Below are positions 42,440 to 50,709 of a DNA stretch of 64,000 nt, one piece after another (positions within the stretch are counted from its first letter, which is position 1; every line of letters starts with the position of its first letter). The notes under the pieces are model-generated. The model ran no database searches and was not told where the DNA came from. It saw only the letters and a list, made by a program, of their open reading frames with translations. Both the position numbers and the translations under genes were made by a program. Source of the DNA: Paenibacillus beijingensis (lineage in GTDB: Bacteria > Bacillota > Bacilli > Paenibacillales > Paenibacillaceae); the NCBI RefSeq assembly GCF_000961095.1, contig NZ_CP011058.1:5286001-5350000 (forward strand), given 5' to 3'.

Positions 42440-43990
42440 TTAAGCGTTCATCGACCACGTCTCCACGTCCCACACCTTGGTCACCCAATCCTCGTAAAAA
42501 TCGGGTTCGTGGGAAACGAGCACAACCGTGCCCTTGAACGCCTTCATTGCGCGCTTCAGTTCTTCTTTGGCCACAACATCCAAGTGGTTGGTCGGCTCGT
42601 CAAACGCAATCCAATTGCTTTCGCGCAGCATCAGCTTGCACAGCCGCACTTTGGCCTGCTCGCCGCCGCTGAGCTGATTCAGGTTGCGGGTAATATGCTC
42701 GTTTTTCAAGCCGCAGCGAGCCAGCGCGGCGCGAACTTCATGCTGGTTCATATGCGAAAATTCGTTCCACACGTCGTCCAGCGGCGTCATTTGCTGCGCC
42801 TTAACTTCCTGCTGGAAATAAGCCGGCAGCAAATAGTCGCCGTGGTAAACCGTACCCCCGAGCGGTTCGATCACGCCGAGAATCGTCTTCAGCAGCGTCG
42901 ATTTGCCGACGCCGTTGCAGCCGACGATGGCGATTTTGTCTCCGCGTTCGATCAGCATGTCCATCTTCGGCAGGAGCGGCCGGTTGTAGCCGATGAGCAG
43001 CCCGCTGGCCTCGAACACCGTCTTGCCGCTCGTCCGGCCCTCCTTGAAGTTGAACGTCGGCTTGGCGGCTTCTTCCGGACGGTCGATCCGTTCGATCCTG
43101 TCAAGCTGCTTCTCCCGGCTCTTCGCCCGGCCGGAAGTGGATGCGCGCGCCTTGTTGCGCTGGATGAAATCTTCCTGCTTGCGGATATAATCCTGCTGCT
43201 TCTCATACGCATCGATATGCTGAGTTTTATTGATTTCCGCCATCTCCAGAAACTTCTCGTAGTTGCCGGTATAACGATTAAGCTTTGCAAATTCGAGATG
43301 ATAAATAACATCGACGATCTGGTTCATAAAGGAGGTGTCATGGGAAATCAAAATAAAGGCATGCGGGTAATTGCGCAAATAACCGGCAAGCCACGAAATA
43401 TGCTCATCGTCCAAATAGTTCGTCGGTTCGTCCAGAAGCAGTACGGTCGGTTTTTCCAGCAGCAGCTTTGCCAGCAGCACTTTCGTGCGCTGCCCGCCGC
43501 TGAGCGCGGCGACGTCGCGTTCCAGTCCGATCGCGTTCAAGCCGAGACCGTTAGCCATTTCATCGACCTTCACGTCCAGCAGGTAGAAATCGCCGATTTC
43601 CAGCTCCTCCTGGATTTCGCCCATCCGTACAAGCAGCTCCTCCAGCTTGTCGGGATCGGCATCGCCCATCGCTGCGGTTACTTCGCCGAGCTCCTGCTCC
43701 AGCTTAAGCAGCGGCAGGAAGGCTTCCTTCAGCACATCGCGGATCGTTTTGCCAGGTGTCAGCTTCGTATGCTGGTCCAGATAGCCGTACTGAACCTTGG
43801 GCGTCCATTCCACCCTGCCCTCGTCTTTGAGCAGATTGCCCGTCAAAATATTCATCAGCGTCGATTTGCCGGTGCCGTTGGCACCGACGAGCCCGACATG
43901 CTCGCCAGGCAGCAGACGGAACGAAACGTCCTTAAATAATACACGGTCACCGAATGTATGGGATAAATGTTCAACTGTAAGCAAACTCAT
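42440..43990 (-). CDS. ABC-F family ATPase (YfmM-like)
   Basis: A 516-aa protein with two ABC modules and no membrane segment. Module 1: GANGTGKST, LSGGQRTKVLLAKLL, LLLDEPTNYLD; module 2: GCNGVGKST, LSGGEQAKVRLCKLM, AFDEPTNHLD. The linker between them (about 235-300, YIRKQEDFIQRNKARASTSGRAKSRE) is the charged ABC-F helix pair that enters the ribosomal E site. Such proteins rescue stalled ribosomes or protect against antibiotics. It resembles Bacillus YfmM by its start and size. A GGAGATT site precedes the ATG. Monocistronic. Confidence 0.9.
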   Translation of the reverse strand: MSLLTVEHLSHTFGDRVLFKDVSFRLLPGEHVGLVGANGTGKSTLMNILTGNLLKDEGRVEWTPKVQYGYLDQHTKLTPGKTIRDVLKEAFLPLLKLEQELGEVTAAMGDADPDKLEELLVRMGEIQEELEIGDFYLLDVKVDEMANGLGLNAIGLERDVAALSGGQRTKVLLAKLLLEKPTVLLLDEPTNYLDDEHISWLAGYLRNYPHAFILISHDTSFMNQIVDVIYHLEFAKLNRYTGNYEKFLEMAEINKTQHIDAYEKQQDYIRKQEDFIQRNKARASTSGRAKSREKQLDRIERIDRPEEAAKPTFNFKEGRTSGKTVFEASGLLIGYNRPLLPKMDMLIERGDKIAIVGCNGVGKSTLLKTILGVIEPLGGTVYHGDYLLPAYFQQEVKAQQMTPLDDVWNEFSHMNQHEVRAALARCGLKNEHITRNLNQLSGGEQAKVRLCKLMLRESNWIAFDEPTNHLDVVAKEELKRAMKAFKGTVVLVSHEPDFYEDWVTKVWDVETWSMNA

Positions 43991-44075
43991 TGCTGAATCT
44001 CCGTTTCTGTATAAACTTGTTCACATAGAATGAATCCCGACTATTGTACCATACGTTGAGGGTTAATGGATATTT

Positions 44076-45755
44076 TCATCGCAAATTGGGCGTTTCCGTT
44101 TGTTGTTTGCGCACCATATCGACGATCAGTCCGGTCACCCGTCCCAGCGCCCGGCCTACCGGCGCATACAGCTTGGGCGCATCATTCAGCCAGCCGCCGC
44201 TCCAGAGCTGCCGGTTCCATTCTCCGGTCGGCAGATGAGGCACGACGGCCGCCGGCGCGGACGGCAGCAGCCGCAGCCACTGTTCCCGCTGGGGAAATGC
44301 GGCGTCTTTGTTCGCGATCCATACCGTTTGCCGTCCCGCCTGCTCCCTCTCGCGGACAAGGTCGCGCATGACGCGCATCCGCTCAATCGTCCATCTTGCG
44401 GGGTTCGGATCGGCAACGACAACGAGCAGATCGGACGCAAGCAGCCCGTCTCTTCCGCTGCCGCCGAGCCAGCGCGACGAATAATCGACGACCGCCGCCG
44501 CTTCCCGCAACCCTGCCGCTAGCAGACGAAATTTCAAATCGTCATCCCGGCTATCCGTTTGCCTTGCGTGCGGCAGCAGCGTTTTCCACGTAACGCCTCC
44601 GTTTTTCCAGCCGGCATAACGGCTGTCCGCCTCAGACGGGTGCCCGCCCGGAGGGGAATGCCTATCTCCGCTTAGCAGCGCGTACCACTCCGGCTCGCAG
44701 ACGGGGGCTTCAACCGCGGCGCAAGGAATTCGTTTATCCGCCAGCATATGAGCGAGCGTGATCGCAATGAATGTGGCCCCCGCGCCGGGGGAGATCGAGG
44801 CGACGGCTGCGGTCGGCGCAGTAATTGCGCCTTCGGCAGCGATATGGCCGGGCAGGATCCGTTTGGCAGATTGCCCGCGGTCCGCTACTGTCCCGGAATC
44901 GTACCACTTCCGCGGTCTGCGCTCCGCTTCGGTCGCGGGATCGTACCACTTCCGCAGCTCCCGCTCCGCTTCCTCCATCGTCCTGTACCGCAGCTCCTTG
45001 CGGCCGGCTACCATCGTTTCCAGCACATCGTTCAGTGGCTGCGGGATGCCCGGAAGGCAGAGGTCCCCGTCCTCCGCCCGGTAATGCCGTCCGCCGCTCA
45101 GCAAATAAACGAGCAGCGCGCCCAGTCCGTACACATCCGTCCGCTCGTCGCTCTGCCCTTCCCCCGCCTGCTCCGGCGCGGCGAAACCGGGCGTGCCGAG
45201 CAGAGCCGTATCTCGAAGCGAGCCGTCCTTGTAAGTGCGCGCAATTCCAAAATCGATCAAACGGACGTTTCCACGTGAATCAATCATAATGTTAGACGGC
45301 TTCAGGTCCCGGTGCACAATCGGCGGATGCTGCCGGTGCAGGTACGTAAGCGCTCCGCACAGCTGCAGCGCAATCGACAGCGCTTCCTTGAGGGGCACTG
45401 CGCCTCCCGATGCGCGAAACCGCTGCTCCAGCGTGACGCCGTCGATGTAATCCATTACCATAATTTCCATCCCGTCTTCATCAGGCGGAAAATAATCGAG
45501 CAGGTGCGGCAGATGCGGATGGCTGAGCCGCATCAGCAGCTCCGCTTCCTCCGCGCAGCCGCTCCTGTCGGAAAGGTTAACGGCATGCGTCTTTAACGCC
45601 CTTAATTTTCCTTGCAGCCGCAAATCCTCGGCGGCATATACACGGCCCATTCCGCCCTGTCCGATCAGGCAGCTGATGCGGTAACGTCCTCCTACGAGCG
45701 TTCCAATATCGAGCAGCCGCTGTTTCCGGGACCACTCGCGATTATCGTGATTCAT
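44076..45755 (-). CDS. Ser/Thr protein kinase fused to a ParA/MinD-like region
   Basis: A 559-aa cytoplasmic protein. Residues about 20-270 are a Hanks-type kinase: Gly loop IGQGGMGRVYAAEDL, catalytic loop IVHRDLKPSNIMID, DFG motif LIDFGIAR, and GTPGFAAPEQ. After a linker with a duplicated R-K-W-Y-D element (42-bp DNA repeat), residues about 310-559 look like a MinD/ParA-type region: VASISPGAGATFIAITLAHMLADKRIPCAAVEAP and DLLVVVADPNPARWTIERMRVMRDLV. The Walker-like loop lacks the usual Lys, so ATP hydrolysis there is doubtful. No PASTA repeats or TM helix are present, so it is not a PrkC-type wall sensor. GGAGGATGAT precedes the ATG at 45753-45755. Confidence 0.85.
   Translation of the reverse strand: MNHDNREWSRKQRLLDIGTLVGGRYRISCLIGQGGMGRVYAAEDLRLQGKLRALKTHAVNLSDRSGCAEEAELLMRLSHPHLPHLLDYFPPDEDGMEIMVMDYIDGVTLEQRFRASGGAVPLKEALSIALQLCGALTYLHRQHPPIVHRDLKPSNIMIDSRGNVRLIDFGIARTYKDGSLRDTALLGTPGFAAPEQAGEGQSDERTDVYGLGALLVYLLSGGRHYRAEDGDLCLPGIPQPLNDVLETMVAGRKELRYRTMEEAERELRKWYDPATEAERRPRKWYDSGTVADRGQSAKRILPGHIAAEGAITAPTAAVASISPGAGATFIAITLAHMLADKRIPCAAVEAPVCEPEWYALLSGDRHSPPGGHPSEADSRYAGWKNGGVTWKTLLPHARQTDSRDDDLKFRLLAAGLREAAAVVDYSSRWLGGSGRDGLLASDLLVVVADPNPARWTIERMRVMRDLVREREQAGRQTVWIANKDAAFPQREQWLRLLPSAPAAVVPHLPTGEWNRQLWSGGWLNDAPKLYAPVGRALGRVTGLIVDMVRKQQTETPNLR
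44898..44981. repeat. 42-bp tandem duplication in the kinase linker
   Basis: Two units start at 44898 and 44940 with the shared 16-mer ATCGTACCACTTCCGC and a later CGCTCCGCTTC. The 42-bp period is 14 codons, so the frame is kept and the protein gains a second R-K-W-Y-D element. Confidence 0.75.
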
Positions 45756-45818
45756 CGGATCATCCTCCTTGCGAATTATGCATGAGCCGGCGACCAGGCT
45801 TATCCGTCTGGTGTCAAT

Positions 45819-45870
45819 AAAAAAAGCATCCCGAAACCGGCGCGGCTGCCGCGCGGCTTCGGGATGCTTT
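45819..45870 (-). terminator. Terminator of the mrf operon
   Basis: Minus strand: AAGCATCCCGAA...TTCGGGATGCTT perfect 12-bp outer stem with a GC-rich inner stem, then TTTTTTT. It ends the operon that starts at mrfA. Confidence 0.93.
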
Positions 45871-45996
45871 CCCGTTCGGAAGTTTTTTCTAAGCACTTTG
45901 ATCTGCTTCCGAGATTACCTTCAATCAGACTATATCTTCTTGCTTATTTCCTTGCTTACTTCTTGCTTATTCCAGTGCTTCTAAGAATCCTTCGAC

Positions 45997-47013
45997 TTAC
46001 TTCTTCGTCAAGTAAAGCGTAATTTCCTCCCGGTTGTGAAAAAGCTGCTTCGCCCTGTTTACCGTAAAGGACTCTTCCAGCTTCGCGATTACGTCCCGGA
46101 TCGTTTGCAGCGGCTTGCGGTGCATCAGCTTGACGGTGACGATCGCTGCGGCGCCGGCTTTCAGCGACGGCGTCAAATCGAGCACCAGCCTGCACATTTG
46201 CATCGGACTCCAGCTCATGTCGCAAACGAGCAGATCGAAAGTTTCCGGGACAAACTTAACTTCGGAGGCGTTCTTTTTCAGCACGGTCAACGTCCGGTAC
46301 TGAAGCAGCGAAGGATGCAGCTCGGCCGGATCGACGGCCGTCACGCGCAGTCCCCTTTCGAGCAGAAGCGACGTCCAGCCTCCCGGAGCTGCACCGATAT
46401 CGAGCGCTTCGGAAAAGTCGGCATAGTTAAGCCCGAACTCCCGCTCCGCTTCCAGCAGCTTAAATTTCGCGCGCGAAATCTGGCCCTCTTCGCGCTGAAA
46501 CCGGACCGCCCCTCCTGGCCAGTCCGAAAGCATGTCTGCAACCGAGCCGATGCCGATATACAGCTGTTCGCGGCCCGCATAGACGGCGACGAGCATGTCC
46601 GGCGACCTGACCTCCGGCTCCGCGCCGCTTTCCGCCAGCACCGCGTCGAGCACTGCTTTCGTATCGGCCGCGGAATAAGCAAACGGACTGCCTTCCGCGC
46701 GTCTGACATGAATTCCGGTCCGTTGTCCTTCCAGCTTGGAGCGGGAAAGCCGGACCGCGTCCGACAGCCAGTCCAAATCGTCGGCGTCGCCGGAGATTGT
46801 TCTCGATCCGTCAACAGGCTGCAAATAACGCAAAAAAACAGGCTCGCTGCGATGAATTTCCGTCAGCACCTCCTGGCGATCGAGCGGTATTTCCATCTTG
46901 AACGTCTCACCCGGAGCCAGCTGCGAAATATTCATCCCCTGGAAACGTTTGCGCAATTCCTCCATCGCATAGGATGCATAATTCCGGTTAGCCGTTCCAA
47001 TCCAATGACTCAC
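45997..47013 (-). CDS. RlmM/FtsJ-like SAM-dependent RNA methyltransferase
   Basis: A 338-aa protein. The C-terminal half has an FtsJ/RrmJ-type Rossmann methyltransferase core: SAM motif LDIGAAPGGWTSLLLERGLRVTAVDPAEL (about residues 203-231), then LLVCDMSWSP and IVTVKLMHRKPLQTI, the K-D-K-E catalytic-type positions. The N-terminal part resembles the THUMP-like RNA-binding region of RlmM, which 2'-O-methylates 23S rRNA C2498. A 23S target is likely but not shown. The start is the GTG at 47011-47013 with GGAGGG upstream, overlapping the ABC gene stop by 3 bases. Last gene of the mrf operon before the terminator. Confidence 0.83.
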   Translation of the reverse strand: MSHWIGTANRNYASYAMEELRKRFQGMNISQLAPGETFKMEIPLDRQEVLTEIHRSEPVFLRYLQPVDGSRTISGDADDLDWLSDAVRLSRSKLEGQRTGIHVRRAEGSPFAYSAADTKAVLDAVLAESGAEPEVRSPDMLVAVYAGREQLYIGIGSVADMLSDWPGGAVRFQREEGQISRAKFKLLEAEREFGLNYADFSEALDIGAAPGGWTSLLLERGLRVTAVDPAELHPSLLQYRTLTVLKKNASEVKFVPETFDLLVCDMSWSPMQMCRLVLDLTPSLKAGAAAIVTVKLMHRKPLQTIRDVIAKLEESFTVNRAKQLFHNREEITLYLTKK

Positions 47014-47819
47014 TTTATCCCTCCGCTTTCCGGCTTTACTTTCAGCCACGGCCGTCCATAACTCCAGTCCACCTCCAGCGGGAGCCCGTAGGCGCGGCTC
47101 AGCACTTCCGGGGTCAGCACTTCGGTTTTGGGACCGGCGGCGATCACTTCCCCGTCCGCAATGAGCGCAACGTGGGAGAACATCGGCATAATTTCTTCCA
47201 TATGATGCGTCACATAGATGACCGTCATCCTGCGGGAAGCAAGCTTCTCCGTCTCAAGCAGCAGCTTTTCACGCTCATACAGATCAAGGCCCGAGCACGG
47301 CTCGTCCATAATAAGCAGCTCCGGCTCCGACATGAGCGCGCGGGCGAGCAGCACTTTTTTGCGCTCTCCCTGCGAAAGTGTCCCGAAAGGCTGCAAAGCA
47401 GCAGCTCCAAGACCGACTTCGTGCAGCAAACCGACCGCTTTGAGGCGTACTTGTTCCGGAATTTCCTGATAAAAGCGTAAAAACGCATATTCGCCGGTTG
47501 CGACCACTTCCCACACCGGGTCGCTCAGCGACAGCTTTTCGATGAGCGACTGGCTGATGTATCCGATCCGCTTGCGTACTTCCCTCACGTCGCACTCGCC
47601 GAACCGGCTGCCGAGTACGTCGACCGTTCCCGAAGTCGGAAACATATAACCCGTCATCATCTCGAGCAGCGTCGTTTTTCCGGAACCGTTGCGCCCCAGA
47701 ATGACCCACTGTTCACCCCCCGAAATACGCAGGCTCGCCCCATTCAAAATCGTCCTCTCATCGCGCTGCAAAACTAAATCGTTCATGTCCACAACCGTTT
47801 GCGGCGATTGTTCCCCCAT
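47010..47819 (-). CDS. ABC transporter ATP-binding protein (YlmA-like)
   Basis: A 269-aa ATPase: Walker A GRNGSGKTT, Q-loop YISQSLIEKL, signature LSQGERKKVLLARAL, Walker B LLIMDEPCSGLD, and H-loop VTHHMEEI. It resembles YlmA-type iron-complex ATPases, yet no permease is in the operon. It sits between the receiver-like protein and the methyltransferase with overlaps of a few bases, so it is cotranscribed with DNA and RNA-acting genes. The ATG at 47817-47819 is preferred to one two codons upstream because GGGGG lies 8 nt before it. Confidence 0.85.
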   Translation of the reverse strand: MGEQSPQTVVDMNDLVLQRDERTILNGASLRISGGEQWVILGRNGSGKTTLLEMMTGYMFPTSGTVDVLGSRFGECDVREVRKRIGYISQSLIEKLSLSDPVWEVVATGEYAFLRFYQEIPEQVRLKAVGLLHEVGLGAAALQPFGTLSQGERKKVLLARALMSEPELLIMDEPCSGLDLYEREKLLLETEKLASRRMTVIYVTHHMEEIMPMFSHVALIADGEVIAAGPKTEVLTPEVLSRAYGLPLEVDWSYGRPWLKVKPESGGIK

Positions 47820-47821
47820 CT

Positions 47822-48163
47822 TCATATCCCCCGTCCTTCGGCCACCTCGCGCAGCCGCTCCTCCCGCATCGGACCTCCGAACAGCTTTACGCCGTCCGGA
47901 ATATGTCGGGATAACAGCTCATACATCTGCATGCGGCCGGCATCGCTGGAAGTATGCAAGTAAATTTCCTGCGGATATTTCCCGATCTCCACCAAATGCC
48001 TGGCGACTTCATATCCTGTCGGCTCTCCCCAGCCCAAATCGTAATCCAGGGACAGAACGCCGATCGGACCTGCTTCGATCAGCAGCTTGCATTCTTCCGC
48101 CGTTTTGGCAGCCGTAAACCCTTGCGGGCATTTGCGGAAATCGTCCAAATAAACATGAATCAA
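47822..48163 (-). CDS. Cyclic-phosphate processing receiver-domain protein (cPP-RR type)
   Basis: A 113-aa single domain with a receiver-like fold: IHVYLDDFRKCPQGFTAAKTAEECKLLIEAGPIGVLSLDYDLGWGEPTGYEVARHL. The VYLDD-x-R start and SLDYDLG block match my memory of the 'cyclic-phosphate processing Receiver' family, which is thought to act on cyclic phosphates in RNA or nucleotides. No phosphotransfer partner is adjacent. The TTG at 48161-48163 with GGGGGAA is favoured; it overlaps the Nfo-like stop by 4 bases (TTGA). An ATG at 48178 is the alternative. Family call is moderate. Confidence 0.65.
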   Translation of the reverse strand: MIHVYLDDFRKCPQGFTAAKTAEECKLLIEAGPIGVLSLDYDLGWGEPTGYEVARHLVEIGKYPQEIYLHTSSDAGRMQMYELLSRHIPDGVKLFGGPMREERLREVAEGRGI

Positions 48164-49002
48164 GCCCGGTTCCCCCATTCCTGCATCGTCTTCAGCTGAG
48201 CTTTATGCGTCCCGTCGCCATCCGGCGCCGTTTCCAGCACAAAAGGCGCTTCCCGCAGCGCCGGAAGCGTGAGCAGCCAGCGCAGACCCGCCTCTCCGAT
48301 CAATCCGCTCCCAATCTGCGCATGCCGGTCGCGTTTGGATCCGGACGGAAACAGCGAATCGTTGAAATGAACGGCCGCTATTTCCCGGAGCACGCCAAGC
48401 TTCTCCGCGGTTTCCGCCCATTTCGCATCCGGGTCGCCCTTCCAGACGCCGCTGGCGAACAAGTGGCACGAATCGAGACAAAACCCGATCCGCTCCGGAT
48501 TTCGGCTCAAATTCCGGACTTGCGCAAGCTCTTCAAACGTCGTTCCCATATTCGCATGGTCGCCGGCCTGATTCTCAATAAGCAGCTTGGCGCTGCCGTT
48601 CCAGTTCGACGTAATTTCGTCCAGCGCGGCGATGATGTTGCGGTAGCCCTGCAATATATCCGGTCCTTTGTAGATGCCGAAATGAACGACGACGCCCACC
48701 GAGCCGCACGCCTCGGCAATGTCCAAATCGTTCAGCAGCGACAAAACCGTCCGTTTCCGCACGCCGTCGTCTTCCGACGCCAAATTGCAAGGATATGGCG
48801 AATGCGCGACCGAGACGATCCTGAGGCTCCGCGACAAAGAAGCGCAGCGTCCGGCATCTGTGCGGTCAAACGTTTTCGGCGCAAGCGATCGCGGGTTTTT
48901 CGGAAAATATTGAAACGATCCCGCTCCAAGCCGCTGCGCTTCCTTTACGGCGGCGGCATAACCTTTGCGGATGCTCAAGTGACTGCCGTACCGCATGGGC
49001 AT
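48160..49002 (-). CDS. Endonuclease IV-like AP endonuclease (Nfo-type TIM barrel)
   Basis: A 280-aa xylose-isomerase-like TIM-barrel protein. Metal-binding positions of endonuclease IV are visible: SVAHSPYPCNLA, VVVHFGIYKG, LIENQAGDH, CLDSCHLFASG, AVHFNDSLFPSGSKRDRHAQIGSGLIG, and VLETAPDGDG. It should cleave abasic sites 5' to the lesion, and it directly follows the Fpg-like glycosylase gene (6-bp gap), so glycosylase and AP endonuclease are paired. GGTGATCG precedes the ATG. Confidence 0.87.
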   Translation of the reverse strand: MPMRYGSHLSIRKGYAAAVKEAQRLGAGSFQYFPKNPRSLAPKTFDRTDAGRCASLSRSLRIVSVAHSPYPCNLASEDDGVRKRTVLSLLNDLDIAEACGSVGVVVHFGIYKGPDILQGYRNIIAALDEITSNWNGSAKLLIENQAGDHANMGTTFEELAQVRNLSRNPERIGFCLDSCHLFASGVWKGDPDAKWAETAEKLGVLREIAAVHFNDSLFPSGSKRDRHAQIGSGLIGEAGLRWLLTLPALREAPFVLETAPDGDGTHKAQLKTMQEWGNRA

Positions 49003-49008
49003 CGCCGA

Positions 49009-49824
49009 TCACCGTTCCTTCTGGCAGCTTGGACAGAAAAACACTTTGCGTGAGGACACCTCATGCTGCTCAATCGTTCCGCCGCAGCGGTAGCAGATCT
49101 CTCCCGGCCGGTCGTACACTTTGCAATCGTCGTTGTAGCCGCCCGTCAGCTCGTCGCCGGCATAAAGCGGGTGCTCCATATAACCGCCCTTGGATGCGGC
49201 CTCTTGGAGCATCGTATGCATGCCGGCGTACAGCCGCTCGAACGACTCCGGCGTCAAGCCGGTCAGCTTCGCATCCGGTCTTAGAGCGGCTTCATAAGCG
49301 ATCTCGTCGGCATAGCAATTGCCGATGCCCGCAATGACCCGCTGGTCGACGAGCGCGGTCTTCAGCGTCCCGCGCTTGCCTTTGAACCGTTCGCGGAACC
49401 GCTCCAGCGTGAGCCGTTTGTCGAACGGCTCGGGTCCGAGCTCGGACAGCTTCGCATCGGCTTCTTTGGCGGACAGCAGATGCAAGTAACCGAGCCGCAA
49501 ACCGATAAAATACAGATTGCCGCTCGGAAACGAAAGCGTCACTTGAACGGTCCGCTCCGGACGCTGCTCTTCCGTTCCGTAAAACAGCCAGCCGCCCAGC
49601 ATCAAATGGAGAACGAGACGCTCACCGTTGTCGAGGTGAAAAAGAAGATGCTTGCCCCTGCGCTCCACGAACCAGACGCTTCGTCCGATCAGGCGCTGCC
49701 GGAATTGCTCCGGTGCGATATTGATTGATTTGTCTCTTGTAACTTTCGCTCCGACGATTTGCTGCCCCGCAATCCGTTCGCCGAGCAGCTGTCGGTAATG
49801 TTCCATCTCGGGGTATTCCGGCAT
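49009..49824 (-). CDS. Fpg/MutM-like DNA glycosylase
   Basis: A 271-aa member of the Fpg/Nei family, which removes oxidised bases. The mature N-terminus PEYPEMEHYRQLL supplies the Pro1 nucleophile and Glu2, with the H2TH region at VIAGIGNCYADEIAYEAALRPD and a C-terminal zinc finger (CYRCGGTIEQHEVSSRKVFFCPSCQ). The second residue triplet EYPEME differs from canonical ELPEVE, so it is a variant rather than housekeeping MutM. The start at 49822-49824 is set by the Pro1 rule; the frame extends 12 codons upstream. Cotranscribed with mrfAB and nfo. Confidence 0.88.
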   Translation of the reverse strand: MPEYPEMEHYRQLLGERIAGQQIVGAKVTRDKSINIAPEQFRQRLIGRSVWFVERRGKHLLFHLDNGERLVLHLMLGGWLFYGTEEQRPERTVQVTLSFPSGNLYFIGLRLGYLHLLSAKEADAKLSELGPEPFDKRLTLERFRERFKGKRGTLKTALVDQRVIAGIGNCYADEIAYEAALRPDAKLTGLTPESFERLYAGMHTMLQEAASKGGYMEHPLYAGDELTGGYNDDCKVYDRPGEICYRCGGTIEQHEVSSRKVFFCPSCQKER

Positions 49825-49869
49825 GAATGCTTCTCTTCCCTTCTTTGCTGTTTGCTGCATTTGTTACTC

Positions 49870-50709
49870 TTATGACCTCATGAAAGAGGAAATATACGAC
49901 ATAAGCTCGGATAAATCGCCGCAAATAACGTCCGGCTCGCATCCGGCCGCTCTGGCATACTGTTCATAGTTGCCGCGTGTCGTCAGGCCGGTCAGCACGA
50001 GAATCGTCCCGCAGTCCGCCGCTTTGCCCGCCGCAATATCGGTCGCCATATTATCGCCGACGACCCACGTCTCTGCCGCATCCATCCCCAGCTCGGCAAG
50101 CGCATAATCCATCAAAATCGAGGACGGCTTGCCGATGACGACCGGCTTCTTGCCACCGGCCGCCGCGATCATCGCGCCGATGGAGCCGGCGCCGGGCTTA
50201 AGGCCGGATTCCGTCGGCAGCAGCAGATCGGGGTTGGTCATGACGAAGTCGGCGCCGCCGAGAATCGCCGCAACCGCCTCTGCCGCTTTTTCATATGTAA
50301 AAGCCCGGTCGATCCCCTGCACGACCACATCGGCTTGACGATCGACAACATTTAATCCTGCATCTAGAAGCGCGTCCCGCAGTCCGCTCTCGCCGATGAC
50401 CAGCACCCGCGCACCCGGCCGCTTGTCCGCCACGTAGCGCGCCGCGGCCTGCGCCGACGTGCACACGTCCTGCGGCTGCGCGTCGATTCCCATCGTTTGC
50501 AGCCGCTTCGCCACCGTCTCCGGAGCGGCCGATGAATTGTTCGTCACAAAGCGGTAAGGGAGGCCGATTTCGTTCAGCCGGCGGATCAGCATGTCCGCTC
50601 CCGGAATCGGGACGCCGCCATGATAGATGGTGCCGTCCAGGTCGAGCAGCAGCCCTTTCAGCGGGCGGCTCTCCCCCTTGCCGCTTCCGCCGCTTAATCT
50701 GTTGTTCAA
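49870..50709 (-). CDS. HAD-IIA phosphatase (NagD/YutF-like)
   Basis: A 279-aa HAD phosphatase of class IIA. Motif I is LLLDLDGTIYHGG (nucleophile Asp), RFVTNNSSAAPETVA is motif II, and VVGDNMATDIAAGKAADCGTILVLTGLT is motif IV, with the cap between. Family members dephosphorylate nucleotides or sugars; a nucleotide-pool role would suit the repair operon but is inference. The TTG start at 50707-50709 has GGGGGACT upstream and overlaps the mrfB stop (TTGA). Confidence 0.87.
   Translation of the reverse strand: MNNRLSGGSGKGESRPLKGLLLDLDGTIYHGGVPIPGADMLIRRLNEIGLPYRFVTNNSSAAPETVAKRLQTMGIDAQPQDVCTSAQAAARYVADKRPGARVLVIGESGLRDALLDAGLNVVDRQADVVVQGIDRAFTYEKAAEAVAAILGGADFVMTNPDLLLPTESGLKPGAGSIGAMIAAAGGKKPVVIGKPSSILMDYALAELGMDAAETWVVGDNMATDIAAGKAADCGTILVLTGLTTRGNYEQYARAAGCEPDVICGDLSELMSYISSFMRS

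Noticed and set aside
41651..43939. Long plus-strand open frame antisense to the response regulator and ABC-F genes
   Set aside because: It spans two convincing minus-strand genes and the gap between them, with no domain of its own.
45890..45975. Short T/C-rich direct repeats (TTGCTTA-type) after the mrf operon
   Set aside because: They are imperfect, short and next to a terminator; low-complexity sequence is enough to explain them.
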